A stretch of DNA of 64,000 bases from JAJRPT01 sp965661945. GTDB lineage: Bacteria > Bacteroidota > Ignavibacteria > Kapaibacteriales > UBA2268. A program made the position numbers and the translations under genes. Shown here one piece after another: positions 1 through 8,265 of this stretch (positions are counted from its first letter, which is position 1; each line of letters begins with the position of its first letter). The notes below the pieces were generated by a model. It was not told the DNA's origin. It saw only the letters and a list, made by a program, of their open reading frames with translations, and did not search any database. The stretch lies in NCBI GenBank assembly GCA_965661945.1, contig CBFIFP010000007.1, positions 1 to 64,000 on the forward strand, in the 5' to 3' direction.

Positions 1-1
1 A

Positions 2-22
2 CCGATAACAGTTACAAAATAA
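2..22 (+). CDS. 3' end of an upstream gene (partial, possibly a T9SS cargo protein)
   Basis: Only the last six codons and a TAA are inside the window; they read PITVTK. The bases after the stop resemble those after the giant T9SS adhesin that ends at 51663: both run TAAT-n-GACGCAAC, then an ACAATA-containing stretch, then a GC-rich hairpin terminator. A short beta-strand-like ending in lysine is also what T9SS type A sorting domains usually show. From this I infer that the truncated gene encodes another exported T9SS substrate. Six codons cannot prove it. Confidence 0.4.
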   Translation, partial: PITVTK

Positions 23-44
23 TCGACGCAACATACAATAGAAG

Positions 45-75
45 AAAAGCCCTGCTAACGCAGGGCTTTTTTTTT
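45..75 (+). terminator. Intrinsic terminator of the upstream gene
   Basis: A perfect stem of at least 10 bp (AAAAGCCCTG with CAGGGCTTTT, extended by one C-G pair) closes a short loop and runs into a tract of T residues. It lies 22 bases after the stop of the partial upstream gene and before ahcY, so it separates the two transcription units. Confidence 0.9.
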
Positions 76-78
76 GTC

Positions 79-86
79 TAATTTTG
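79..86 (+). promoter_or_regulatory. Possible -7 element for ahcY
   Basis: TAATTTTG fits the Bacteroidota -7 consensus TAnnTTTG and lies 68 bases before the ahcY start. The -33 region would fall inside the preceding terminator and shows no clear TTG, so the call rests on the -7 match and position only. Confidence 0.3.
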
Positions 87-154
87 TAATAAAGTTAATA
101 ATTAATCGTCTGTACGTTAATTAATTAAATTATTTTTAAAATTTTAGGATAAAT

Positions 155-1465
155 ATGTCAATTCCTCAAATAAAAGCTACTGGGCAGTTTTCACACGAAC
201 CTGGTAAGTATTGTGTAAAAGATATTAATTTAGCAGAAGAAGGTAGATTGCTAATGGATTGGGCTGAAAGTAGAATGCCCGTAATGATGAAATTAAGAGC
301 TGAGTATGAAAAAACGAAACCTTTTAAAGGTTATAAAATAGCTGGATGTCTTCACGTAACTAAAGAAACTGGTATTCTTATCAGAACTTTGCAAGCCGCA
401 GGTGCTGAAGTTTATTGGTCTGGTTGTAATCCATTATCTACTAATGATGCTGTGGCAGCTGCATTAGCCGCAGAAGGTGTTGGAATGTATGCTTGGTATG
501 GTAATCATGAAGATTTTTACTGGTGTATCGAACGTACTATCGATCCTAAGCCACATCTTACTCTTGATGATGGGTGCGATTTAATCAATACCGTTCACGA
601 AAAATACAAAGAATATGCTCAAAACGAAGTAATCGGTGGAACAGAAGAAACTACAACTGGTGTGCATAGATTACGTTCAAGACAAGCGGCTGGTGAATTA
701 TATTATCCTGTATTTGCAGTTAATGACGCAGAAACTAAATGGGACTTTGATAATGTTTATGGAACAGGTCAATCTACTTTAGATGGTATTTTAAGAGCGA
801 CTTCTGTTCTTCTTGCTGGTAAAAACTTTGTTGTTTCTGGTAATGGGCATTGCGGTTCTGGTGTTGCTTTACGTGCAAAAGGTATGGGTTCTAATGTTAT
901 TATTACTGAAGTTAAAGCTACTGCGGCTATTAAAGGTGTTCTAAACGGAAATACTGTTATGACAATGGACGAAGCAGCAAAAGTTGGTGATATTTTCTGT
1001 ACTGCTACTGGTGTAAAAGATATTATCAGAAAAAATCATTTTGAATCAATGAAAGATGGTGCTATTGTTTGTAACACTGGTCACTATGACGCAGAAATCA
1101 ATATACCTGAATTAGAGGAGATTTCTGTTTCTAAAAGGACTATAAGACCTAATTGTGAAGAATATACTCTTAAAAATGGAAATAGAATTTATTTACTTGC
1201 TCAAGGTAGATTAATTAATCTTGCTGCAGCTGAAGGTCACCCATCTGAAGTAATGGATATGTCTTTTGCTAATCAATTCCTTGCCCACTTAAACTTAGTT
1301 GAAAAACATAAGTCAGGTGAAAAATACGAAAACGTGGTAATTGATATTCCTCTGGAACAAGATGAGTTTGTTGCTAAAACTAAACTTGATACTATGGAAA
1401 TGACTTTAGATGAACTTTCTGAAGAACAATTGAGATATATTAATTCTTACAACGAAGGTACATAA
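155..1465 (+). CDS. ahcY: Adenosylhomocysteinase (S-adenosylhomocysteine hydrolase), short form
   Basis: Cytosolic NAD-dependent enzyme that reversibly cleaves S-adenosylhomocysteine (SAH) to adenosine and homocysteine, removing the product inhibitor of methyltransferases. The 436 residues contain the family landmarks: LHVT near residue 66, EETTTGV at 164-170, a substrate-site lysine and aspartate in the segment 190-199, the Rossmann glycine motif at 229-236 and a CNTGHYDAEI segment near 317. The roughly 40-residue insert of the common bacterial/eukaryotic form is absent, and the protein ends ...NSYNEGT instead of the usual YRY. Both traits are typical of the short archaeal/Thermotoga-like form. 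The glycine motif reads GNGHCGSG rather than GYGDVGKG or GYGWCGRG. The gene stands alone between two terminators. Some archaeal short forms prefer S-inosylhomocysteine, so the exact substrate is open. Confidence 0.93.
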   Translation: MSIPQIKATGQFSHEPGKYCVKDINLAEEGRLLMDWAESRMPVMMKLRAEYEKTKPFKGYKIAGCLHVTKETGILIRTLQAAGAEVYWSGCNPLSTNDAVAAALAAEGVGMYAWYGNHEDFYWCIERTIDPKPHLTLDDGCDLINTVHEKYKEYAQNEVIGGTEETTTGVHRLRSRQAAGELYYPVFAVNDAETKWDFDNVYGTGQSTLDGILRATSVLLAGKNFVVSGNGHCGSGVALRAKGMGSNVIITEVKATAAIKGVLNGNTVMTMDEAAKVGDIFCTATGVKDIIRKNHFESMKDGAIVCNTGHYDAEINIPELEEISVSKRTIRPNCEEYTLKNGNRIYLLAQGRLINLAAAEGHPSEVMDMSFANQFLAHLNLVEKHKSGEKYENVVIDIPLEQDEFVAKTKLDTMEMTLDELSEEQLRYINSYNEGT

Positions 1466-1482
1466 TTATATAAAAAATGAAC

Positions 1483-1518
1483 AAAGGGAAACTATTAAAA
1501 TGGTTTCCCTTTTTTTTT
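1483..1518 (+). terminator. Intrinsic terminator after ahcY
   Basis: Stem AAAGGGAAAC / GTTTCCCTTT (10 bp) with a 10-base loop, followed by a run of T. It begins 18 bases after the ahcY stop. Confidence 0.9.
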
Positions 1519-1769
1519 GGTGTATATTTAATTTTAGTTATGCAAAATAAAGTAAAAATAGAATTAAAAAGAAACTAATTATATTTGAATAAAAATTAAA
1601 TTATATAAATATTTGATAAATTTAGATATTTAATTAAAAGATGAAAATAGCGATAAATAATTTATTGATTATTTTAACTAAAGATTTTCAAAAAAATACC
1701 GATAATTTAGGTAATAATACTTAATTTTCTTAATTTAGTAATTATATTTTTTAACATAATATAAAAATT
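1519..1769. other. Non-coding gap before motA
   Basis: About 250 very AT-rich bases. A 27-codon open frame starts at 1641 but has no ribosome-binding site or recognisable sequence. I see no clear promoter for motA, although one must lie here because the gap opens with a terminator. Confidence 0.4.
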
Positions 1770-2525
1770 ATGGATTTAGGAACACTCATTGGTCTTATAG
1801 TAACAGTAATTCTTGTTCTTATTGCGATAGGAAGTAATATTATATATTTTATTGATATACCTTCAGTTATGATTGTGGTTGGATGTACTATTGGTGTTAC
1901 TTTAGTAAAATATAGACTAAATGAAATAATAAATAGTTTTAAAATAGCTGTAATGGCTGCATTTTTTGAGAAAAGCGAAAGCCCTCAGGAGCTTATTGAA
2001 CTTGCAACATCATTAACTAAAATTGTACAGAAAGATGGTGTGATTGCTCTAGAAGGTCAAGATATTAAAAATTCGTATTTTGCAAAAGGAATAGACTTGG
2101 TAATGGACGGACATTCTCCAGAGTTTACTGAAAAAGTACTTAGAAATGAAATGTCAAAGCAAATTGAAGAATCCGAAGTAGGAGTAAATCTATTAACGGG
2201 TATGGGTGATGCTGCTCCAGCAATGGGTATGATTGGAACTCTAATTGGTCTTGTAATAATGCTTCAGAATATGGCTGACCCCTCTGCAATTGGTCCTGGA
2301 ATGGCAATAGCACTTATTACAACTTTATATGGTGCGGTTATAGCTCAAGTATTTTGTATGCCGCTTGCAGAAAAATTAAAACTTAGAAATAAAGAAGCTA
2401 AAGATATGTTAGAATTAATTATTCAGAGTGTTTTATCAATACAACAAGGACAATCTGCTATAATTATGAATCAATTACTCGAAACTTATGTTAAAAAACC
2501 AGCACCAGAAAAAAAACCGGTATAA
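1770..2525 (+). CDS. motA: Flagellar motor stator protein MotA (PomA-like)
   Basis: Inner-membrane stator subunit that forms an ion channel with MotB and pushes on the flagellar rotor. The 251-residue length is normal. The N-terminus (MDLGTLIGL) resembles the sodium-type PomA. Two N-terminal membrane segments, a cytoplasmic loop and two C-terminal membrane segments can be made out. The signature PAMGMIGTLIGL near 149-160, with its conserved proline, and GPGMAIALITTLYG near 174-187 are intact. motB follows after 3 bases, so the two are co-transcribed. No other flagellar gene is in the window. Confidence 0.95.
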   Translation: MDLGTLIGLIVTVILVLIAIGSNIIYFIDIPSVMIVVGCTIGVTLVKYRLNEIINSFKIAVMAAFFEKSESPQELIELATSLTKIVQKDGVIALEGQDIKNSYFAKGIDLVMDGHSPEFTEKVLRNEMSKQIEESEVGVNLLTGMGDAAPAMGMIGTLIGLVIMLQNMADPSAIGPGMAIALITTLYGAVIAQVFCMPLAEKLKLRNKEAKDMLELIIQSVLSIQQGQSAIIMNQLLETYVKKPAPEKKPV

Positions 2526-2528
2526 ATA

Positions 2529-3512
2529 ATGGCTGAAGAACAAGATTGCCCCCCATGTAAAAAAGGTGCCCCCGATTGGATGGTTACCTTTTCTGATTTA
2601 ATGACGTTGCTACTAACGTTCTTCGTTATTTTATTATCTATATCTACGGTATCAGACCCTAAGTTTCAAGAAGCCGCTGAATCATTGAATGAGGCATTTT
2701 CGGGGGTTTATGTTCTAGGTCAACCTACAAAAAATATTATAACAATTGATGATCTTGAGCCAGTAAATCAGAAGATAGAGGTGAAAGAACAAGAAAGAAG
2801 CGATGACCTAACTGCAACTAAAGAACAAGAATATACCGAACAAGAGAAATTCAAATTTCAAATTGTGCAAGCTCTGGAAGAAATGATTCAAGAATTAATA
2901 AATATTGAAGTTGATAAGGGAGTTGCAGAGGTTGAAAATAAACAAGATAAAATACTAATAAGATTTCCTGCTGAAGCAACATTTGAAAGTGGGAGTTCTG
3001 ATCTAAAACCAGCTATAGAAAAAGTTATAATTGCTCTTGCCGATAGTTTAAGAAATTTAGATTTAACTTTTGTTGTTAATGGTCATACAGATGATGTGCC
3101 TATAAATAGCTTAAAATATCGTTCTAATTGGGACTTATCAGGAGCAAGAGCATCTTCGGTTGCTTATATATTTGAGCTTTATGGAAGTTTTCCCAGTTCT
3201 AATATTGAGGTTGTTGGTCATTCTGATGGGAACCCAATTGTGCCAAATGATTCTAAAGAAAATAGAGAAAGAAATAGAAGAATTGAAGTTTATATTGAAC
3301 CTGGTACAGATAACATAGAGCCAGTGTTATTTGATGAAATTTTAGAGGTTACTGGTTATGATACTACAGCTTATCAAGTTAAACCTAATAAGGTTAAAGA
3401 TTCAACAAAAAAGAAAAATGATACCTCTAAGGTAAAAGAAAAAGAAAAGGTTGAAGAAAAATCAAAAATTGACCAAATAAAAGATAAGATTAGATTATTT
3501 AAAAACAAATAA
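2529..3512 (+). CDS. motB: Flagellar motor stator protein MotB
   Basis: Partner of MotA; it carries the ion-binding residue and anchors the stator to peptidoglycan. A short cytoplasmic head (with CPPC at residues 7-10) leads into a single membrane helix beginning WMVTFSDLMTLLLTFFV. The ion-binding aspartate is D23. An OmpA-type peptidoglycan-binding domain spans about 150-257 and includes NGHTDDVPI and the RNRRIEV end motif. After it comes an unusual lysine/glutamate-rich tail of about 70 residues. The stator-type helix and OmpA domain exclude the gliding-motility pair GldL/GldM. Confidence 0.95.
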   Translation: MAEEQDCPPCKKGAPDWMVTFSDLMTLLLTFFVILLSISTVSDPKFQEAAESLNEAFSGVYVLGQPTKNIITIDDLEPVNQKIEVKEQERSDDLTATKEQEYTEQEKFKFQIVQALEEMIQELINIEVDKGVAEVENKQDKILIRFPAEATFESGSSDLKPAIEKVIIALADSLRNLDLTFVVNGHTDDVPINSLKYRSNWDLSGARASSVAYIFELYGSFPSSNIEVVGHSDGNPIVPNDSKENRERNRRIEVYIEPGTDNIEPVLFDEILEVTGYDTTAYQVKPNKVKDSTKKKNDTSKVKEKEKVEEKSKIDQIKDKIRLFKNK

Positions 3513-3727
3513 ACTCACTTTAAATATAAGAAATTAGTTTATTAAGTGTTATTTTTAAATTGATAGTATTTAAACTGAATGTTATAAGTTTGTGGTAAAT
3601 TTAAAATAGTTCTTAAATCTAAAAACATCTTTAGGTTATATACTTTATATTTAGATTAATTGTGAGTAAATTATTGTTTAAATAATTAATATTTAAAATT
3701 TTAATTTGACTATTTTTAATTTATTTT

Positions 3728-5119
3728 TTACCTCATAATATCTTTGTATACCACAAAGATAAATAAAGCAAAGAGTAATATCATTCCTACATTTTGTATT
3801 ATTAATTTAACTTTAGTAGTGAGTTCTCTTCTCATTATACCTTCTAATAGTACAACAACTAAGTGTCCTCCGTCTAAAGCTGGAATTGGTAATATATTTA
3901 TTAAAGCTAAAGAAATCGATAGATTTGCTATGAAAATTAAAAAAGTTATTAATCCCATATCTGCTGATCTTGAGGATTGTTTTGCAATCATGATAGGTCC
4001 GCCTATAGCGCTTTCAAACTCAATGTGACCGCTAAAAATTTCACTAAATGATGTAAAAATAATATTTATTAAGTTAACTGATTGGTCATATCCGTAAGTT
4101 AAAGACTCAGTTATACCAAAATTAATTTTAGTTTTTTCACCAGTATAATAAGTTTGGGGATAAACTCCTATTTTTTTTGTATCAGGGTCAGGGGTAACAA
4201 AAGTATTCATTATTCTATCACCACGTTTTATTTTTAAAAGTAGTGTTCCAACAGATTCTTGTATAACCTCTACCATCTGTGGACCTGAGCTAATGTTTAA
4301 ATTATTGATACTAATTAATGTATCAAAGGATTGAATGCCAGCTTTTCCTGCTGGTTCGAGAGATAGAACTTCTTTAATGACAACAATGCAATTAGCTGGT
4401 TCAATACCGATTGCTTTGTTTATGCCAGCTTCAACTTTTTGATTGTCTGTTAGTAGTTGAGTAAGTTCATGTCTGTCAACAGCGATATTCATTGTATCGC
4501 TACCTCTTAGAATTTGAATATTTAAATCTGTTCCGAAATTAGCAAGTGAAAATTTATAAATCATATCTTCCCATGAAGATATAGTTTTTTGGTTGATTTT
4601 TAATATTTTATCTTTTGGTTGTAATCCTAATTCTTCGGAAAGACTGTTTTTATGGACATAAGAGATTTCATTTGTTAGAGTTCTATATTCACCTGTGGTG
4701 TATCTAATACCGCCAAAAATGAGGATTGCTAGTATAAAGTTCATTATTACACCAGCGGAAAGTACGAAAGATTTTTGAAGTGTATTTTTAGACCTAAATT
4801 CGTAACTTTTTGGTTCATCTGTTGTGTATTCGTTATCCATAGATTCGTCAACCATGCCAGGTATTTTTACATAACCACCAATTGGGAATAAACACAATCG
4901 CCAGTCGGTAGTACCGTCGTATTCATAATCATCTGGTAAAGGACCGAAAGTGAAACCAATTTTTTTGTTCCAGCCTAGCACTCTTCTACCCATTCCGACA
5001 GCGAAAACATCCGCACGCATTCCGGTTAGTTTAGCGGCAAAATAATGTCCCCACTCGTGAATAACAACAAGAATTACGATTACTACAGCAAAATAAAAAA
5101 TACTTGATATAATTTCCAT
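3728..5119 (-). CDS. rseP: Site-2 intramembrane zinc protease RseP
   Basis: Membrane metalloprotease that cleaves transmembrane substrates such as anti-sigma factors. The zinc motif HEWGH is at residues 21-25 within the first membrane helix, and the third-ligand motif NILPIPALDGGH is near residue 417. Between them are two PDZ-like regions (about 150-300), and the protein ends in membrane helices. The 463-residue length suits the family. It lies 12 bases downstream of dxr, a pairing common in bacteria, and is the last gene of the tRNA-Arg/ffs/rng/dxr/rseP series. Confidence 0.95.
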   Translation of the reverse strand: MEIISSIFYFAVVIVILVVIHEWGHYFAAKLTGMRADVFAVGMGRRVLGWNKKIGFTFGPLPDDYEYDGTTDWRLCLFPIGGYVKIPGMVDESMDNEYTTDEPKSYEFRSKNTLQKSFVLSAGVIMNFILAILIFGGIRYTTGEYRTLTNEISYVHKNSLSEELGLQPKDKILKINQKTISSWEDMIYKFSLANFGTDLNIQILRGSDTMNIAVDRHELTQLLTDNQKVEAGINKAIGIEPANCIVVIKEVLSLEPAGKAGIQSFDTLISINNLNISSGPQMVEVIQESVGTLLLKIKRGDRIMNTFVTPDPDTKKIGVYPQTYYTGEKTKINFGITESLTYGYDQSVNLINIIFTSFSEIFSGHIEFESAIGGPIMIAKQSSRSADMGLITFLIFIANLSISLALINILPIPALDGGHLVVVLLEGIMRRELTTKVKLIIQNVGMILLFALFIFVVYKDIMR

Positions 5120-5131
5120 TTTTTTCTCTTT

Positions 5132-6286
5132 TTAAAGTTTATTTATAAACTTAATTGTTTCACTTCTTGTAAAAGTATCTAATTCAATTATATCTTCTAA
5201 TGTAGAAGTATTTTGAAATGATATTTTATTTAAAATATTTTCAATGACGTATGGAATATCATTAAATTTGATTTTTTCTTTTAAAAAGCTATCTACTGCA
5301 ATTTCATTTGCTGCATTTAGAATATTAGCTTTATCTGGGTTATCTTTTAGAACGTCAAAAGCTAATTTAATACATCTAAATTTATTGTAATCAGGTGCCT
5401 CAAAATTTAGTTGGCTTATTTTCACAAAATCAATTCTTGGAACATCTAATTTATGTCTTTGAGGGTAAGTTAAAGCAAAAGAAATAGGCACCCTCATATC
5501 TGGTAAACCTAATTGGGCTTTAACAGAGCCATCAACAAACTGTACCATAGAATGAATTATAGATTCTTTATGAACTAAAACATCAATTTTATCTGGTGTT
5601 AAATCAAAAAGCCAATAAGCTTCTATTACTTCTAATCCCTTATTCATCATTGTAGCTGAATCAATGGTAATTTTACTTCCCATAGTCCAATTAGGATGAT
5701 TAAGTGCGTCTTTTAAGGTTATTTCTCCAAATTTATTTTTATCTAAATTTCGGAAAGGACCTCCTGAGGCAGTAAGGATTATTTTTTCAATAGACTTATT
5801 TTCTTCACCTATTAGACATTGCAAAATTGCATTATGTTCGCTATCGATTGCATAGATTTTCACTTTATGTTTTTTTGCTTTTGAAGTGATTAAACTTCCA
5901 GCACTTACTAAGGTTTCTTTATTAGCAAGAGCAACATCTATATTATGTTCTATGGCTTTAAGTGTGGGCTCCACACCAGCAAAACCTACAAGCGATGAAA
6001 CTAATAAATTTGTTTCATTTTCCGAACACAAATTTAATAAATCATTTTTATCTTGAAGAACTTGGCAATCAACATTATATTTATTTTTGAATAATTTATA
6101 AGATTCTAAATCAGAAATATGAACTTTTTTGGGTTTAAATTTTAGTATTTGACTATATAATAAATCAATATTAGTATTTACTGTTAAAAAATTAATTTCG
6201 AATAGTTCATTGAATTGCTCAATAACTTCTAGTGTTTGAGTGCCAATTGAACCAGTTGAACCAAGTATACTAATATTTTTTTTCAT
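5132..6286 (-). CDS. dxr: 1-deoxy-D-xylulose 5-phosphate reductoisomerase
   Basis: Cytosolic enzyme of the MEP isoprenoid pathway; it converts deoxyxylulose phosphate to methylerythritol phosphate using NADPH and a divalent metal. The NADPH loop GSTGSIG lies at residues 8-14. The metal and substrate motifs IDSEHNAI, TASGGPFR and WTMGSKITIDSATMMNKG follow in the expected order, the last also containing conserved active-site residues. Length is 384 residues, normal for the family. The gene starts 1 base after the stop of rng and precedes rseP, so translational coupling is likely. Confidence 0.97.
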   Translation of the reverse strand: MKKNISILGSTGSIGTQTLEVIEQFNELFEINFLTVNTNIDLLYSQILKFKPKKVHISDLESYKLFKNKYNVDCQVLQDKNDLLNLCSENETNLLVSSLVGFAGVEPTLKAIEHNIDVALANKETLVSAGSLITSKAKKHKVKIYAIDSEHNAILQCLIGEENKSIEKIILTASGGPFRNLDKNKFGEITLKDALNHPNWTMGSKITIDSATMMNKGLEVIEAYWLFDLTPDKIDVLVHKESIIHSMVQFVDGSVKAQLGLPDMRVPISFALTYPQRHKLDVPRIDFVKISQLNFEAPDYNKFRCIKLAFDVLKDNPDKANILNAANEIAVDSFLKEKIKFNDIPYVIENILNKISFQNTSTLEDIIELDTFTRSETIKFINKL

Positions 6287-6287
6287 T

Positions 6288-7862
6288 TTATAAGTGTTCT
6301 TTTGTTATTTCTTTTTGAGTTTTGACACTGAATATACGAAAATGAGTCAAAGGTATTGTTTCATCTTGTAAGAGTTTTATTCTAACAAAGTATTTAAACA
6401 TTAGTTTAGATAGTTTGCTAATTGTACCTTGTAATAATTCGTTTGCAAGTTGCGGATTTACCCTTATTAGTAATCTGAATTCAGAAGATTGACCTTTATA
6501 ATTTTTAATCCAATTTTCAAGGTCATTTATTGCCATTGCTGGAGTAGCAACTCTTCCTAATCCTTTACAATGTTCACATATATCAGTTATTTTCTCTGAT
6601 ATATTTTGGTTAATTCTTTGTCTAGTTATCTGCAAAAGTCCTAATTCAGAAATAGGGAATACTACAGATTTTGCTTTGTCTCTTGACATTAATCTTTTAA
6701 ACTCATTATAGATTTTTCTTTTGTTTTCCTCTCGGCTCATATCAATAAAGTCAATAACAACCATACCACCCATATCTCTTAATCTGATTTGCTTACAGAT
6801 TTCATATAGCGCTTCAAGATTAGTATTTAGTGCGGTTAGTTCTTGTTCGTTATCCGTGGAACGTCCAGAGTTTACATCTATAACAATCATAGCTTCAGTT
6901 TGGTCAATTACTATTGACCCCCCACTTCGAAGTTTTACGGTTCTTTTATAGATATTATTTATATCTCTATCTACGCCAAAGTATTCAAAAATTGGTTTAG
7001 GTTGATTATAATAATGAACTTTATTTAGCAAATGAGGAGAAACCCACTTTAGATAAGTGGTTATTTCATTGTAGATAGATTTAGAATCGACAATGAAAGA
7101 TTGTACTGAGTTATCAAATTTATCTCTAACTAATGTTTTTGTTAGAGTTACATCTTTATAAACCAAAGCTGGTGCTTTATATTTTTTTATTTTACTTTCT
7201 ACTTGCTCCCAAACACTTTTGAGATATTCCCAATCATTAAAAAGCTCTTCTTCTGATTTTCCTTTGGCTGCAGTTCTAATAATACAACCGTAGTCTTTAT
7301 TTAAGAATTTTTTTGCTTCAAATCTTAAACGTTTTCTTTCTTTAAAAAAATGTATTTTCTTGGAAACGCCTAATAATTTATCATAGGGTAGTAAGACTAA
7401 ATATCTTCCTGGGATTGCAATTTTAGAGGTAACTTTTACACCTTTATTTGAATACGCTTCTCTTGTAACTTGAACTACAATATTTTGGTTTTTTTCAATA
7501 TTTATATTGAAATCACCAGATTTTTTTGTGGAAAAAGTGTGTTTAGGTTTACTTTTAGTTTCTTTTGAGACTTTTTTACTTTTTGGGTCTTCGTCTTCGT
7601 CGTCATCTTCATCAAGGATAACAGAGCTTTCTAATGATTCATCTACATCAGAAAAATGAAGAAAAGCATCGGATTCTAAGCCGATGTCAATAAATGCGGC
7701 ATTGATTCCCTGAACGATGTTGGTAACCTTTCCGAGATAAATGTTACCAATGATTCTCTCTTTTTCAGGAAATTCAATATAATATTCTGCTATTTCTCCT
7801 TCTTCAGTTATGCACGCTCTTACATGGTTAACTGCAGAATTTAGTATTATTTCTTTTTTCAT
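6288..7862 (-). CDS. rng: Ribonuclease G/E family endoribonuclease
   Basis: Single-strand endoribonuclease of the RNase E/G family, acting in rRNA maturation and mRNA decay. An N-terminal S1 domain (about 35-150) is interrupted by an acidic then lysine-rich insert near residues 82-110. The catalytic DNase I-like region has the metal aspartates in VIDVNSG (near 330) and VVIDFIDM (near 370). The zinc-link motif CEHCKGLG is near residue 432. At 524 residues it matches RNase G length and lacks the long disordered scaffold of RNase E. The start lies 14 bases after the SRP RNA, so it is probably read from the tRNA-Arg promoter. Confidence 0.94.
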   Translation of the reverse strand: MKKEIILNSAVNHVRACITEEGEIAEYYIEFPEKERIIGNIYLGKVTNIVQGINAAFIDIGLESDAFLHFSDVDESLESSVILDEDDDEDEDPKSKKVSKETKSKPKHTFSTKKSGDFNINIEKNQNIVVQVTREAYSNKGVKVTSKIAIPGRYLVLLPYDKLLGVSKKIHFFKERKRLRFEAKKFLNKDYGCIIRTAAKGKSEEELFNDWEYLKSVWEQVESKIKKYKAPALVYKDVTLTKTLVRDKFDNSVQSFIVDSKSIYNEITTYLKWVSPHLLNKVHYYNQPKPIFEYFGVDRDINNIYKRTVKLRSGGSIVIDQTEAMIVIDVNSGRSTDNEQELTALNTNLEALYEICKQIRLRDMGGMVVIDFIDMSREENKRKIYNEFKRLMSRDKAKSVVFPISELGLLQITRQRINQNISEKITDICEHCKGLGRVATPAMAINDLENWIKNYKGQSSEFRLLIRVNPQLANELLQGTISKLSKLMFKYFVRIKLLQDETIPLTHFRIFSVKTQKEITKEHL

Positions 7863-7876
7863 ATAAACAATAAAAA

Positions 7877-7962
<86 letters not shown>

Positions 7963-7979
7963 TCATTTTTTTATTAACG

Positions 7980-8053
7980 TACGCCGAATAGGATTCGAAC
8001 CTATGACCCACAGCTTAGAAGGCTGTTGCTCTATCCAGCTGAGCTACCGGCGC
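7980..8053 (-). tRNA. tRNA-Arg (anticodon TCT)
   Basis: The minus strand folds into a standard cloverleaf: a 7-bp acceptor with G-U at both ends, the D arm GCTC...GAGC, an anticodon stem ACAGC/GCTGT around loop CTTCTAA, and a T arm with TTCGAAT. The anticodon TCT reads AGA/AGG, the arginine codons favoured by the AT-rich genes here. CCA is not encoded. It sits 17 bases upstream of the SRP RNA. Confidence 0.97.
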
Positions 8054-8067
8054 ATTGAAATAGATTA

Positions 8068-8099
8068 CAAAATTAAGGACTTTTTACAATAAAACAAAA
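8068..8099 (-). promoter_or_regulatory. Bacteroidota-type promoter for tRNA-Arg/ffs/rng/dxr/rseP
   Basis: On the minus strand a -33 element TTTTG (8095-8099) and a -7 element TAATTTTG (8068-8075) are separated by exactly 19 bases, and the tRNA begins 14 bases after the -7. This matches the TTTG-N17-23-TAnnTTTG promoters known from Bacteroidota. No other promoter or terminator is obvious before rseP apart from the one built into ffs. Confidence 0.8.
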
Positions 8100-8265
8100 T
8101 TATTTTTTTATTGATAGATTTTTTGTAAAATAAAATTATTATCTTTTATCTATGACTATAATTGTAAGATTAATGATATTAATTAGATAAAGAAAATTAT
8201 TTTTAAAAATGAACTATTTTTTTATTTTTCTAAAAATTTAGAAAAAATTTTAATTTAAACTAATT

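Noticed and set aside
1641..1724. A 27-codon small gene before motA
   Set aside because: No ribosome-binding site, no recognisable sequence and a composition identical to the surrounding AT-rich gap.
2529..3512. Gliding-motility protein GldM or a plain OmpA-family porin
   Set aside because: The single N-terminal helix with SDLMTLLLTFFV and Asp23, and the preceding motA, identify MotB.
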